Of a DNA stretch of 64,000 bases, positions 8,757-16,837 are shown one piece after another. The stretch comes from Streptomyces corallincola (GTDB taxonomy: Bacteria > Actinomycetota > Actinomycetes > Streptomycetales > Streptomycetaceae), in the NCBI RefSeq assembly GCF_019104725.1, contig NZ_JAHRXF010000002.1, positions 264,638 to 328,637 of the forward strand, in the 5' to 3' direction. The stretch's first letter is position 1. Each line of letters starts with the position of its first letter. The notes below the pieces were generated by a model. That model was not told the DNA's origin. It ran no database searches and saw only the letters and a program-made list of their open reading frames with translations. The translations under genes and the position numbers were made by a program.

Positions 8757-9575
8757 TCACAGCCCGAAGCGCCGCTGGAGGTCCCCGAGCTGGCCGGGAA
8801 GACGCGCCCCGCCCGGTGATCCCGGCCCCGGTGCGCCGGGCCCGCCCGGGCCATCTCCGGGCACCCCCGGCCCGGCGGGCACCTGCCCCGCGGACCGCTC
8901 GGGCAGCAGCGCCTCGCTGGACTGCAGCAGCACCGTGCCCGCGCCGACGAACTCGAACTGGTGCTCCTCGCCCGACGCCCCGCCGAGCCCGGTCATCGCC
9001 CGGAGTCCGCCCAGTACCCCGGTCAGATACCCGTGGTCGTAGTGGTGGCAGGGGGAGGGGCAGTCCGCCCAGCCGACCAGCGCCTGCGGGTCCACCCTCA
9101 GCGGCGGCTCCATGAACACCACCGGCCCGTTGGAGGCGGCCACGAACTTCCCCGTGCCGATCAGCGTCAGGAAGCCCGGCACGATCGACTGCTTCAGTGC
9201 CAGACTTGGCTGGAAAGCGAGCAGATGACCCGCGCGGACGGTCAGATTCCCGTCGTCCAGGTCGAAGGAGTTCACGTCCAGCGCCCGGTCGGCCAGCAGC
9301 ATCTTGCCCGAGCCCTCGGCCACCACCCAGTCGCTCGCGTGCAGCGGCGAGTGGAACGACGTGCGCACCAGCCGGTCCAGCCGCCCGTGCCCCACCCCGT
9401 TGAACTCCATCGCCCCGTAGTAGGCGATCATCTTCCCCTTCTGCAGGAACCACGGGGAGCCCTTCAGCTCCACGCAGAAGGTGTACGGATTCACGTTGTC
9501 GTCCGTCGGCAGGGTCTCCGGGTCGAACACCACCGGGCCGCCCGGCGCCCCCTGGCCGCCGATGTGCGCGCTCAC
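8757..9575 (-). CDS. AIM24 family protein, third gene of triplet
   Basis: The product has 272 residues. The AIM24 beta-rich core covers about residues 20-225, with the family's repeated pattern of small hydrophobic strands (FLTLIGTGKFVAASNGPVVFMEP, LRVDPQALVGW, FEFVGAGTVLLQSSE). The last 45 residues are a Pro/Gly-rich tail (PAGPGVPGDGPGGPGAPGPG) absent from its two paralogues. It starts with a GTG that overlaps the preceding gene's stop (GTGA), so translation is coupled. AIM24/TerB-like double-stranded beta-helix proteins are widespread in Streptomyces as triplets. Their molecular function in bacteria is not established; the name comes from a yeast mitochondrial protein. Confidence 0.85.
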   Translation of the reverse strand: MSAHIGGQGAPGGPVVFDPETLPTDDNVNPYTFCVELKGSPWFLQKGKMIAYYGAMEFNGVGHGRLDRLVRTSFHSPLHASDWVVAEGSGKMLLADRALDVNSFDLDDGNLTVRAGHLLAFQPSLALKQSIVPGFLTLIGTGKFVAASNGPVVFMEPPLRVDPQALVGWADCPSPCHHYDHGYLTGVLGGLRAMTGLGGASGEEHQFEFVGAGTVLLQSSEALLPERSAGQVPAGPGVPGDGPGGPGAPGPGSPGGARLPGQLGDLQRRFGL

Positions 9576-10222
9576 AGCTTCTCCTCCGACGCCTGGACGA
9601 ACACCGTGCCGCTGCCGCTCAGCTCCAGCTGGAACGCCTCGCCGGAGCCCCGGCCCACCATGTCCCGCCAGCCCAGCGCGCTGGACAGCCGGTTGCGCAG
9701 GTCGCCCCGGTGGGCGACGTACGCCTGCGGGTCCACGTGCACCGGGCGCCCCGGGGCGACCGGCAGCTCGAACACCCCGCCGTGCGCCATCACGGCCGCC
9801 GAGCCGTGCCCCTGGAGCGCCGTGGTGAACAGCCCCTGGCCGGTGGCCTGGCCCCGGACCAGGCCCATCACCCCGCCCTGCGCGCCCAGGAACACCGTGC
9901 CCTGGCGCAGGGTGTCCTCGAAGGCCAGCAGCCGGTCCGCCTCCACGTGGAGCGTGTCGCCGGTCAGCGCGATCACGTGCACATGGTGGCCGCCGTGCCC
10001 GAACAGCACCGTGCCGCTGCCTGCCACCGACATCAGCGGCGTCGCCTCGCCCGCCACCCGGCGCCCGAGCATCGACATCAGCCCGCCCTGGCCGCCCTGG
10101 ACGTTCGGTGTGAACGACACCTCGCCCCGGTACGCCAGCATCGCCCCGCGCTGGCTGAACAGGCCCCGGCCGGGCGCCACCGTCGCCTCGACCATCTTCG
10201 AGTTGATCTCCCGGAAGCTCAC
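9572..10222 (-). CDS. AIM24 family protein, second gene of triplet
   Basis: The 216 residues begin at a GTG (10222) that overlaps the stop of the gene before it, giving V-SFREINSKMVEATV. Longer upstream readings are out-of-frame shadows of the neighbouring AIM24 gene. The body repeats the strand pattern of its paralogues: MLAYRGEVSFTPN, GSGTVLFGHGGHHVHVIAL, DTLHVEADRLLAFEDTL, HVDPQAYVAHRGDL and FQLELSGSGTVFVQASEEKL. No catalytic residues or membrane segments are apparent. GTGA overlaps at both ends place it in the middle of a translationally coupled three-gene operon, suggesting hetero-oligomer assembly; this is inference. Confidence 0.85.
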   Translation of the reverse strand: MSFREINSKMVEATVAPGRGLFSQRGAMLAYRGEVSFTPNVQGGQGGLMSMLGRRVAGEATPLMSVAGSGTVLFGHGGHHVHVIALTGDTLHVEADRLLAFEDTLRQGTVFLGAQGGVMGLVRGQATGQGLFTTALQGHGSAAVMAHGGVFELPVAPGRPVHVDPQAYVAHRGDLRNRLSSALGWRDMVGRGSGEAFQLELSGSGTVFVQASEEKL

Positions 10223-10851
10223 AGGTCCCCCGCGATCGTGTTCCGCTCGCTCGGCTGGACGTAGACCAGCCCGTCGCCCTCGAACCGGATCTGGAACGCC
10301 TCGCCGCCGCCCTCGCCGAGGAACGTGCGGAACGTCACCCCGGACTGGAACGACTGCCGCACCTCGCCCTGGTGCGCGATGTACGCCCCTGGATCGACCG
10401 TCAGCGGATACCGCGGGCTGACCCGGAGCACCACCGCCGGGCCGTCCGACAGCAGCGCCGCCTGCCCGTGTCCCTCCACGGTCGTGGTGAACAGCCCGTT
10501 GCCCCGCGCCGCGCCGCGCAGCCCGGTGAACGTCGTGCCCGTACGCAGCCCGGCGTCCGTCACCAGCAGATTGCTCGCCTCGACATGCAGTCGGTCGCCC
10601 CGCAGCGTCACCAGATTGATCTCCGACGCCCGGTCCGCGAACCAGCATGTGCCCTGCCCCCTCACCTCCATCACCGTCATCTGCTCACCCGTGAGCCGCC
10701 GGGCCACCATCCCCCGCAGCCCCTCACCGCCGCCCGTCAGCTTCTTGAAGGCCATCCGCCCGTCGTACGCGACCATCGAGCCGTTCTTCGCCTTCACGGC
10801 GTCCCCGGTCATCTCGACGGCGAGGACCTTGCTCCCCTGGAGCCGGAACAT
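10219..10851 (-). CDS. AIM24 family protein, first gene of triplet
   Basis: This product of 210 residues, starting MFRLQGSKVLAVEMTGDAVK, is the first and probably promoter-proximal gene of the AIM24 triplet. I chose the ATG at 10851 because homology to the other two copies begins immediately. A longer frame to 10926 would add a Cys-rich stretch lacking family character. The same strand motifs occur as in the paralogues (YDGRMAFKKL, GDRLHVEASNLLVTD, LTVDPGAYIAHQGEV, FQIRFEGDGLVYVQPSE). Function is unknown. The three copies share a common plan but are clearly diverged, so this is an old duplication. Confidence 0.82.
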   Translation of the reverse strand: MFRLQGSKVLAVEMTGDAVKAKNGSMVAYDGRMAFKKLTGGGEGLRGMVARRLTGEQMTVMEVRGQGTCWFADRASEINLVTLRGDRLHVEASNLLVTDAGLRTGTTFTGLRGAARGNGLFTTTVEGHGQAALLSDGPAVVLRVSPRYPLTVDPGAYIAHQGEVRQSFQSGVTFRTFLGEGGGEAFQIRFEGDGLVYVQPSERNTIAGDL

Positions 10852-11071
10852 CGCCACGCACCGAAAGTAGCCGCCCGACGGGTGGAGACGACAGCACCCG
10901 TGGGTGGAGACGGACCCTGAGCGCACCCCTAGGGGACCGGTTTGTCACAATGGGCCGACGCTTGTGCTTCCGTTCACAAAGCGGATCATGGAGCGGACCA
11001 CCCGGCCGCGTACCGGCCGGTGGACACAGCCCCGCCGTCGCACCCCCGTGACTCCCCACCGAAGGTGACCC

Positions 11072-11431
11072 GTGGACCTCAAGACAGCCAACGCCCTCCG
11101 CCGCCTGCGCCTGGTCTCGGCGCCGGAGGCGGTGTCCTTCCTCGTCCTGCTCGTCTGCTCGGTCCTGAAGCGGACCACGGACTTCGACGCGGTGCGGGTG
11201 ATGGGCTGGGTGCACGCCATCCTGTTCATCCTCTACGTGCTCTTCTGGGCCGACGCCTGGAACCGCACCCGCTGGAACTTCCGCACCGCCGCGCTCTACT
11301 TCGTCCTCTCCGTGCTGCCCACCGGCGGCTTCTTCGCCGAGCGCAGGCTGCGCCGGGAGGCCGAGGACGCGGTCGTCGCCGCCCGCGAGGCCAAGGGGTC
11401 CACGGCTGCCGAAGAGGCGGTGCGCGCATGA
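11072..11431 (+). CDS. DUF3817 membrane protein
   Basis: This is a 119-residue protein with three hydrophobic stretches: [30 protein letters not shown] and [21 protein letters not shown]. The C-terminal tail is charged. The motif [12 protein letters not shown]...[11 protein letters not shown] is characteristic of DUF3817, a small actinobacterial inner-membrane family of unknown role. Translation starts at a GTG after AGGTGACCC. Its stop overlaps the ATG of the thiamine-binding-type gene (ATGA), so the two are coupled. A second DUF3817 gene lies 1 kb downstream past a MarR gene, and this arrangement suggests local duplication. Confidence 0.85.
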   Translation: MDLKTANALRRLRLVSAPEAVSFLVLLVCSVLKRTTDFDAVRVMGWVHAILFILYVLFWADAWNRTRWNFRTAALYFVLSVLPTGGFFAERRLRREAEDAVVAAREAKGSTAAEEAVRA

Positions 11432-11721
11432 TCGTCGCCTTCTCCGTGACGCCCCTCGGGGTCGGTGACGATGTGGGGGAGTACGTCGCCGACGCCGTCC
11501 GCGTGGTCCGCGAGTCGGGGCTGCCGAACCGTACCGACGCGATGTTCACGTCCGTCGAGGGCGAGTGGGACGAGGTCATGGACGTCGTCCGGCGTGCCGT
11601 CGCCGTGGTGGAGGAGCGCGCGCCGCGCGTCTCTCTGGTCCTCAAGGCGGACATCCGCCCCGGTGTGACGGACGGACTGACCTCCAAGGTCGAGACCGTC
11701 GAGCGCCATCTGAGCGCCTGA
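11428..11721 (+). CDS. MTH1187/YkoF-type thiamine-binding family protein (DUF77)
   Basis: The product has 97 residues with a ferredoxin-like beta-alpha-beta layout. The start [32 protein letters not shown] and the end [28 protein letters not shown] are typical of the MTH1187/DUF77 family. Some members bind thiamine or hydroxymethylpyrimidine and are thought to buffer or deliver it. Translation is coupled to the DUF3817 gene through an ATGA overlap. I looked for a thiamine pyrophosphate riboswitch upstream and saw none, so a vitamin link here rests on family membership only. Confidence 0.85.
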   Translation: MIVAFSVTPLGVGDDVGEYVADAVRVVRESGLPNRTDAMFTSVEGEWDEVMDVVRRAVAVVEERAPRVSLVLKADIRPGVTDGLTSKVETVERHLSA

Positions 11722-11825
11722 GGCGCGCAGTCCTCCGCCCGCCTCCGCGCCGGGGCGGGCGGTCGGCTGCCCGAAAGCCGAGACGGGGCTGACCGGCATA
11801 TGACCCGACGGTAGGGTCTGGTGCC

Positions 11826-12335
11826 GTGTCCAAGCCACTCAGTCTCCCGTTCGACCCCATCGCCCGCGCCGACGAACTGTGGAAGCAGCGCTGGGGGAAC
11901 GTTCCCGCGATGTCCGCGATCACCTCGATCATGCGGGCCCAGCAGATCCTGCTCGCGGAGGTGGACGCGGTCGTCAAGCCGTACGGGCTGACCTTCGCGC
12001 GCTACGAGGCGCTGGTGCTGCTGACCTTCTCCAAGGCGGGGGAGCTGCCGATGTCGAAGATCGGTGAGCGGCTGATGGTCCACCCCACGTCCGTGACGAA
12101 CACGGTGGACCGCCTGGTCAAGTCGGGTCTCGTCGCCAAGCGCCCCAACCCCAAGGACGGCCGCGGCACCCTCGCCACCATCACCGCCAAGGGTCGCGAG
12201 GTCGTCGATGCCGCCACCCGCGACCTCATGGCGATGGACTTCGGCCTCGGCGTCTACGACGCGGAGGAGTGCGCCGAACTCTTCACCATCCTCCGCCCCC
12301 TGAGGGTCGCGGCGAAGGACTTCGAGGAGGGCTGA
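11826..12335 (+). CDS. MarR-family transcriptional regulator
   Basis: The 169-residue product has a clear winged helix: LPMSKIGERLMVHPTSVTNTVDRLVKSGLVAKRPNPKDGRGTLATIT (about residues 75-122), with the DGR...T wing tip typical of MarR. Long N- and C-terminal helices provide dimerisation. Translation starts at a GTG that lies 8 nt after a TAGGGT box (11812-11817), suggesting a leaderless or near-leaderless transcript. It sits between two DUF3817 genes on the same strand. It could control those genes or the icmA gene that follows; the 24-bp palindrome before icmA is one possible target, though MarR sites are usually shorter. Confidence 0.87.
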   Translation: MSKPLSLPFDPIARADELWKQRWGNVPAMSAITSIMRAQQILLAEVDAVVKPYGLTFARYEALVLLTFSKAGELPMSKIGERLMVHPTSVTNTVDRLVKSGLVAKRPNPKDGRGTLATITAKGREVVDAATRDLMAMDFGLGVYDAEECAELFTILRPLRVAAKDFEEG

Positions 12336-12403
12336 CTCCCGGGCCGACGGGAGTGGTGCCCCCCCGGAAAGATCGCCCGGAAAAGGTGGTTACGCTCGCA
12401 CCC

Positions 12404-12745
12404 ATGAAGAAGAGCGTGTTGACCCGCTACCGGGTCATGGCCTATGTCACCGGTGTGCTGCTGGTTCTGCTGTGCCTGGGCATGATCGCCAAGTATCTGC
12501 TGCATCTCGACGGCGCGTCCGGCTTCACGGAGGTCGTGGCCATCGCGCACGGCTGGCTGTACGTCGTCTACCTGGTCTTCGCGTTCGACCTGGGCTCCAA
12601 GGCGAGGTGGCCCATCGGCAAGCAGATCTGGGTGCTGCTCGCCGGAACGGTTCCCACGGCCGCCTTCTTCGTCGAGCGCAGGATCAGCCGCGAGCTGGAC
12701 GGTCAGGTCGCCGAGCGGGCCCCCGCCGTGGCCAAGGTCCAGTAA
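12404..12745 (+). CDS. DUF3817 membrane protein, second copy
   Basis: This 113-residue protein starts MKKSVLTRYRVMAYVTGVLL at ATG 12404. An earlier in-frame start at 12269 would overlap the MarR gene and lacks family character. Three membrane segments are visible (MAYVTGVLLVLLCLGMIAKYLL, IAHGWLYVVYLVFAFDL and QIWVLLAGTVPTAAFFVERRI). The end matches the first copy's [18 protein letters not shown] box at 12391-12396 places a transcription start just before the ATG, so it may be leaderless and independent of the MarR gene. It is followed by a strong hairpin terminator. Function unknown. Confidence 0.85.
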   Translation: MKKSVLTRYRVMAYVTGVLLVLLCLGMIAKYLLHLDGASGFTEVVAIAHGWLYVVYLVFAFDLGSKARWPIGKQIWVLLAGTVPTAAFFVERRISRELDGQVAERAPAVAKVQ

Positions 12746-12749
12746 AAAG

Positions 12750-12774
12750 CCGCCGTTCGCCACTCGAACGGCGG
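12750..12774 (+). terminator. Hairpin terminator before icmA
   Basis: CCGCCGTTCG (12750-12759) and CGAACGGCGG (12765-12774) form a 10-bp perfect stem with a 5-nt loop. It begins directly after the DUF3817 stop and an A-rich run. It insulates icmA from upstream transcription. Confidence 0.75.
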
Positions 12775-12786
12775 TATGCCATCGAC

Positions 12787-12810
12787 ATTTACTTGGACGT
12801 CCTAGTAAAT
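12787..12810. promoter_or_regulatory. 24-bp near-perfect palindrome over the icmA promoter
   Basis: The 24-nt element ATTTACTTGGAC / GTCCTAGTAAAT pairs at 11 of 12 positions. It overlaps a TAAATT -10 box (12806-12811) that lies 7 nt before the icmA ATG. The geometry is that of a repressor site occluding RNA polymerase. The symmetry and length fit a TetR- or GntR-type dimer, perhaps responding to an acyl-CoA; the regulator is not identifiable here. Confidence 0.65.
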
Positions 12811-12818
12811 TCGAGGGT

Positions 12819-14519
12819 ATGGACGCTCATGCCATCGAGGAGGGCCGCCGGCGCTGGCAGGCCCGTTATGACGGCGCGCGCAAGCGCGACGCCGACTTCA
12901 GCACGCTCTCCGGGGACTCCGTGGACCCGGTGTACGGGCCCCGGCCGGGAGACGTGTACGAGGGGTTCGAGCGCATCGGCTGGCCCGGTGAGTACCCGTA
13001 CACCCGAGGACTGCACGCCACCGGCTACCGGGGGCGTACGTGGACGATCCGCCAGTTCGCCGGGTTCGGCAACGCCGAGCAGACCAACGAGCGGTACAAG
13101 ATGATCCTGGCCGCGGGCGGCGGCGGCCTCTCCGTGGCGTTCGACATGCCGACCCTGATGGGCCGCGACTCCGACGACCCCCGCTCGCTCGGTGAGGTCG
13201 GCCACTGCGGGGTGGCGATCGACTCGGCGGCCGACATGGAGGTCCTGTTCCGGGACATCCCGCTCGGTGACGTCACCACGTCGATGACCATCAGCGGCCC
13301 GGCCGTCCCCGCCTTCTGCATGTATCTGGTCGCCGCCGAGCGCCAGGGCGTCGATCCGGCCGTGCTCAACGGCACGCTCCAGACCGACATCTTCAAGGAG
13401 TACATCGCGCAGAAGGAGTGGCTGTTCCAGCCCGAGCCGCACCTGCGCCTCATCGGTGACCTGATGGAGCACTGCGCCTCCGGCATCCCCGCCTACAAGC
13501 CGCTCTCCGTCTCCGGCTACCACATCCGCGAGGCCGGTTCCACGGCCGCGCAGGAGCTGGCGTACACCCTCGCGGACGGCTTCGGGTACGTCGAGCTGGG
13601 CCTCTCGCGCGGGCTCGACGTGGACGTGTTCGCACCCGGCCTGTCCTTCTTCTTCGACGCCCACGTGGACTTCTTCGAGGAGATCGCCAAGTTCCGCGCC
13701 GCCCGCCGCATCTGGGCGCGCTGGATGCGCGAGGTCTACGGCGCGAAGACCGACAAGGCGCAGTGGCTCCGCTTCCACACCCAGACCGCCGGTGTCTCCC
13801 TCACCGCGCAGCAGCCGTACAACAACGTCGTGCGCACCGCCGTTGAGGCGCTCGCGGCCGTGCTCGGCGGCACCAACTCGCTGCACACCAACGCCCTGGA
13901 CGAGACCCTGGCCCTGCCCAGCGAGCAGGCCGCCGAGATCGCCCTGCGCACGCAGCAGGTACTGATGGAGGAGACCGGCGTCGCCAACGTGGCCGACCCG
14001 CTGGGCGGTTCCTGGTACGTCGAGCAGCTCACCGACCGCATCGAGGCCGACGCCGAGAGGATCTTCGAGCAGATCAGGGAGCGCGGTCTGCGCGCCCACC
14101 CCGACGGGCGGCACCCCATCGGCCCGATCACCTCCGGCATCCTGCGCGGCATCGAGGACGGCTGGTTCACCGGCGAGATCGCGGAGTCCGCGTTCCGCTA
14201 CCAGCAGGCGCTGGAGAAGGGCGAGAAGCGCGTCGTCGGCGTCAACACCGCCACCGGCTCGGTCACCGGCGACCTGGAGATCCTGCGCGTCAGCCACGAG
14301 GTCGAGCGCGAGCAGGTCCGCGCGCTCGCCGCCCGCAAGGCGGCCCGCGACGACGCCCGCGTCAAGGACGCCCTGGACCGCATGCTCGCCGCCGCCCGCA
14401 ACGGCTCCAACATGATCGTCCCGATGCTGGAGGCCGTCCGCGCCGAGGCCACCCTCGGCGAGATCTGCGGCGTCCTGCGCGACGAGTGGGGCGTCTACAC
14501 GGAGCCCGCCGGATTCTGA
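12819..14519 (+). CDS. icmA: Isobutyryl-CoA mutase large subunit
   Basis: The product has 566 residues, the exact length I recall for Streptomyces IcmA, and much shorter than the MutB-type methylmalonyl-CoA mutase subunit. It binds the acyl-CoA in a TIM barrel and, with the separate B12-binding small subunit IcmB, interconverts isobutyryl- and n-butyryl-CoA. Substrate-specificity residues are those of isobutyryl-CoA mutase: Phe80 ([18 protein letters not shown]), where methylmalonyl-CoA mutases have Tyr, and Gln198 (EYIAQKEW). No cobalamin-binding DxHxxG domain is present, so a partner is required, and no icmB lies in this window. Transcription appears to start almost at the ATG, under the palindrome. 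MeaB at 5.2 kb is the probable chaperone. Confidence 0.95.
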   Translation: MDAHAIEEGRRRWQARYDGARKRDADFSTLSGDSVDPVYGPRPGDVYEGFERIGWPGEYPYTRGLHATGYRGRTWTIRQFAGFGNAEQTNERYKMILAAGGGGLSVAFDMPTLMGRDSDDPRSLGEVGHCGVAIDSAADMEVLFRDIPLGDVTTSMTISGPAVPAFCMYLVAAERQGVDPAVLNGTLQTDIFKEYIAQKEWLFQPEPHLRLIGDLMEHCASGIPAYKPLSVSGYHIREAGSTAAQELAYTLADGFGYVELGLSRGLDVDVFAPGLSFFFDAHVDFFEEIAKFRAARRIWARWMREVYGAKTDKAQWLRFHTQTAGVSLTAQQPYNNVVRTAVEALAAVLGGTNSLHTNALDETLALPSEQAAEIALRTQQVLMEETGVANVADPLGGSWYVEQLTDRIEADAERIFEQIRERGLRAHPDGRHPIGPITSGILRGIEDGWFTGEIAESAFRYQQALEKGEKRVVGVNTATGSVTGDLEILRVSHEVEREQVRALAARKAARDDARVKDALDRMLAAARNGSNMIVPMLEAVRAEATLGEICGVLRDEWGVYTEPAGF

Positions 14520-15008
14520 CCGCCCGCCGGTACGGAGAGGCGCCACCGGCCACACGCCCCACCCGGACGGCCGGGCGGCGGTCCCCGAGGACCCCGCCCG
14601 GCCGTCCGGGCCGTACCCGGTGACCAGGGTGTGGATCTCGGCGGCGCCCTTCACCCAGGGCTCCTCGTCGTCGGACAGCTCGATCGCCCCGATCCTCGTG
14701 GTCCAGAACCCCTCTCCGGCTGCCGCCGACGGCCGCGCGCTGTCCGTCCGAGCCGTGCGCCGGGCCGCCCGCTGCGCGGGGCGCGGAGGCGCCGAGCCGG
14801 ACGGTCAGCAGTGGGGCCGCCGAGCCGGGCGCTCGGTGGAACGGTCACGCGCCGGGTCTGTGCGAGTAGACCCGCGCGCCTATGGTGACCGGGGCATGTC
14901 ATGCCCGCTAGGCCCCTCGATCACCCGCACGAGTGAACTTCCGCTGTACGCGCGGGAATCGGAACCGCGGGCCCGCCGCCGGGCGTTCTGCGTACATGAC
15001 TTCCCGTT
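14520..15008. other. 489-bp gap with a possible gene relic and a palindrome
   Basis: No intact gene is visible between icmA and the convergent TetR gene. Two things stand out. One is a short stretch with protein-like sequence on the minus strand, listed separately. The other is a palindrome GGGCATG-T-CATGCCC at 14892-14906. The latter lies just before the 3' end of the TetR gene, an odd place for an operator. Confidence 0.4.
14600..14720 (-). pseudogene. Possible relic of a secreted-protein gene
   Basis: In one minus-strand frame the DNA reads GFWTTRIGAIELSDDEEPWV followed by KGAAEIHTLVTGYGPDG. This has the composition and motif (EPWxKGxAEIY/H) that I associate with DUF3103-like extracellular proteins. 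Flanking sequence in the same frame is Arg/Pro/Ala-rich and not protein-like, and no start or stop frames a domain-sized gene. I read it as a decayed fragment. The family match is from memory and weak. Confidence 0.3.
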
Positions 15009-15653
15009 CTAGGAATCCGACCCCGCGCCGTCGCGCAGTACGGCCGCTCCCAGCCCCTCCAGGAGTACGGCCGTGAACCGGCGCGCCCACTCCGTGTCCA
15101 CCGCGCTCCCGCTCACCAGTGACCGGTGCACGACCGCACCCGCGACCACGTCGAAGATCAGGTCGGCGGTGCGTGCCGCCTCCACCGGGTCGTCCTGTGC
15201 GGGGAGTTCACCGCGCGCCTCGGCCCGCGCCCGCCCCTCCAGGACCAGCCGCTTCTGCCGCTCGACCACCGAGGCCCGCATCCGCTCGCGCAGCGCGTCG
15301 TCCCGTGTGGACTCCGCGACCACGGCCATCAGACCGCTCTTGCACTCCGGGCGGGCCAGGATCGCCGCGAACTGAAGCACCACGCCCTCGATGTCGGCGG
15401 TCAGCGTGCCCCGGTCGGGGAGTTCGAGCTCGTCGAAGAGTTCGGCGACCGCGTCCACCACCAGCTCGCTCTTGCCCGGCCAGCGCCGGTAGAGGGTCGT
15501 CTTCGCCACCCCGGCCCGGGTCGCCACGTCCCCGAGCGTGAGGCGGGACCAGCCGAGGTCCACCAGCGCCTCGCGGGTGGCCGCCAGGATCGCGGTGTCC
15601 GCCTCGGCGCTGCGGGGGCGGCCGGGACGCCCGGCGGGGGTGCGGCTCTGCAT
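15009..15653 (-). CDS. TetR-family transcriptional regulator
   Basis: The 214-residue product starts MQSRTPAGRPGRPRSAEADT. Its HTH reads LTLGDVATRAGVAKTTLYRRWPGKSELVVDAV (about residues 40-70), the usual TetR recognition helix TTLYRRW. The C-terminal ligand domain contains a TetR_C-like run with VVAESTRDDALRERMR and LIFDVVAGAVVHRSLVSG. The ATG at 15653 lies 6 nt after a TATGGT box on the minus strand, so a leaderless transcript is likely. Genes on its upstream side are divergent (thioredoxin-TPR gene, about 210 bp away), and the shared region is the probable operator. The ligand is unknown. Confidence 0.87.
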   Translation of the reverse strand: MQSRTPAGRPGRPRSAEADTAILAATREALVDLGWSRLTLGDVATRAGVAKTTLYRRWPGKSELVVDAVAELFDELELPDRGTLTADIEGVVLQFAAILARPECKSGLMAVVAESTRDDALRERMRASVVERQKRLVLEGRARAEARGELPAQDDPVEAARTADLIFDVVAGAVVHRSLVSGSAVDTEWARRFTAVLLEGLGAAVLRDGAGSDS

Positions 15654-15865
15654 CCCCCGACCATAACGGGCGGGTTCTGTGCGGCCGTGAGGGAGATCAC
15701 CGGGGAGCGCTGTCGCGGGCGGCGTCCGTGCCATTACGCTACGGGTCGTAGCGAAAGCTCGTGACGGACGTACACGGGCCATGACCGGCGGCACGGGTGG
15801 GGACCCGGTGCCGGACGGGCACACCCTTTTTTCATTCACGCGCGGATACGGGGGAGGATGGGCGC

Positions 15866-16837
15866 ATGCAGCCACGGAACATGTCCATGAGCGGCGTCGT
15901 TGACCTCGCCGCGGTGAAGGCGGCCCAGGAGGCCAAGGCCAAGGCCGAGCAGACGCGCGCCGAAACCGCCCGGCAGGGCGGGGCGGGGGCCGTCTCGCCG
16001 GCCGACCTCGTCATCGATGTCGATGAAGCCGGATTCGAGCGCGATGTCCTCCAGCGCTCCGCCGAAGTACCCGTCGTGATCGACTTCTGGGCCGAGTGGT
16101 GCGAGCCCTGCAAGCAGCTCAGCCCGGTCCTGGAGCGGCTGGCCGTCGCGTACGCCGGGCGCTTCCTGCTCGCCAAGATCGACGTCGATGCCAACCAGAT
16201 GCTGATGCAGCAGTTCGGCGTCCAGGGAATCCCGGCCGTCTTCGCCGTCGTCGCCGGGCAGGCGCTGCCCCTCTTCCAGGGTGCGGCGAGCGAGCAGCAG
16301 ATCCGCGAGACCCTGGATCAGCTGGTCCAGGTCGCCGAGCAGCGTTTCGGCCTGACCGGGCTCACCGTCGATCCGGACGCCGCCCCCGGCGCCGCCGTCG
16401 CGCAGGAGCCCCCGGCCGGGCCGTACGACGCCCTGCTCTCCGCCGCCGTGGACGCGCTGGACGCGGGCGACCTCGGTGGTGCCGTGCGCGCGTACCGCAA
16501 CGTGCTGAGCGACGACCCCGGCAACACCGAGGCCAAGCTCGGCCTGGCGCAGGCCGAACTGCTCCAGCGGGTGCAGGACATGGACCCGCAGCAGGTGCGC
16601 AAGGACGCCGCCGACCGCCCCGGTGACGCCGCCGCGCAGATCGCCGCCGCCGACCTCGATCTGGTCGGCGGGCATGTCGAGGACGCCTTCGGGCGGCTGA
16701 TCGACGCCGTGCGCCGCACGGCGGGCGACGACCGCGACGCGGTGCGCCGTCGGCTGCTGGAGCTGTTCGAGGTGGTCGGCGGTGACGACCCGCGCGTGGT
16801 GGGTGCCCGCCGGGCGCTGGCGCGCGCCCTGTTCTGA
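15866..16837 (+). CDS. Thioredoxin-domain protein with TPR tail (CnoX/YbbN-like)
   Basis: The product is 323 residues in two parts. The thioredoxin fold covers about residues 50-160 (VIDFWAEWCEPCKQLSPVL, VDANQMLMQQFGVQGIPAVF, cis-Pro in GIPAV). A helical TPR-like tail follows (SAAVDALDAGDLGGAVRAYR, LGLAQAELL, LLELFEVVGGDDPRVVGARRAL). The active site is WCEPC rather than WCGPC. Both cysteines remain, but the Glu will change redox potential, as in chaperedoxins of the CnoX type that hold oxidised proteins. There is no signal peptide, so it is cytosolic. I chose ATG 15866 with GGGAGG 10 nt upstream. It stands alone and is not in an operon. Confidence 0.9.
   Translation: MQPRNMSMSGVVDLAAVKAAQEAKAKAEQTRAETARQGGAGAVSPADLVIDVDEAGFERDVLQRSAEVPVVIDFWAEWCEPCKQLSPVLERLAVAYAGRFLLAKIDVDANQMLMQQFGVQGIPAVFAVVAGQALPLFQGAASEQQIRETLDQLVQVAEQRFGLTGLTVDPDAAPGAAVAQEPPAGPYDALLSAAVDALDAGDLGGAVRAYRNVLSDDPGNTEAKLGLAQAELLQRVQDMDPQQVRKDAADRPGDAAAQIAAADLDLVGGHVEDAFGRLIDAVRRTAGDDRDAVRRRLLELFEVVGGDDPRVVGARRALARALF

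Noticed and set aside
10852..11071. Thiamine pyrophosphate riboswitch before the DUF3817/thiamine-binding genes
   Set aside because: A CTGAG string occurs near 10917, but the other conserved elements (ACCTGATC-like) and stems are missing.
12789..14654. 621-codon minus-strand frame over icmA
   Set aside because: The plus strand encodes a textbook isobutyryl-CoA mutase. Only the short 5' portion outside icmA looked protein-like and is listed as a possible relic.
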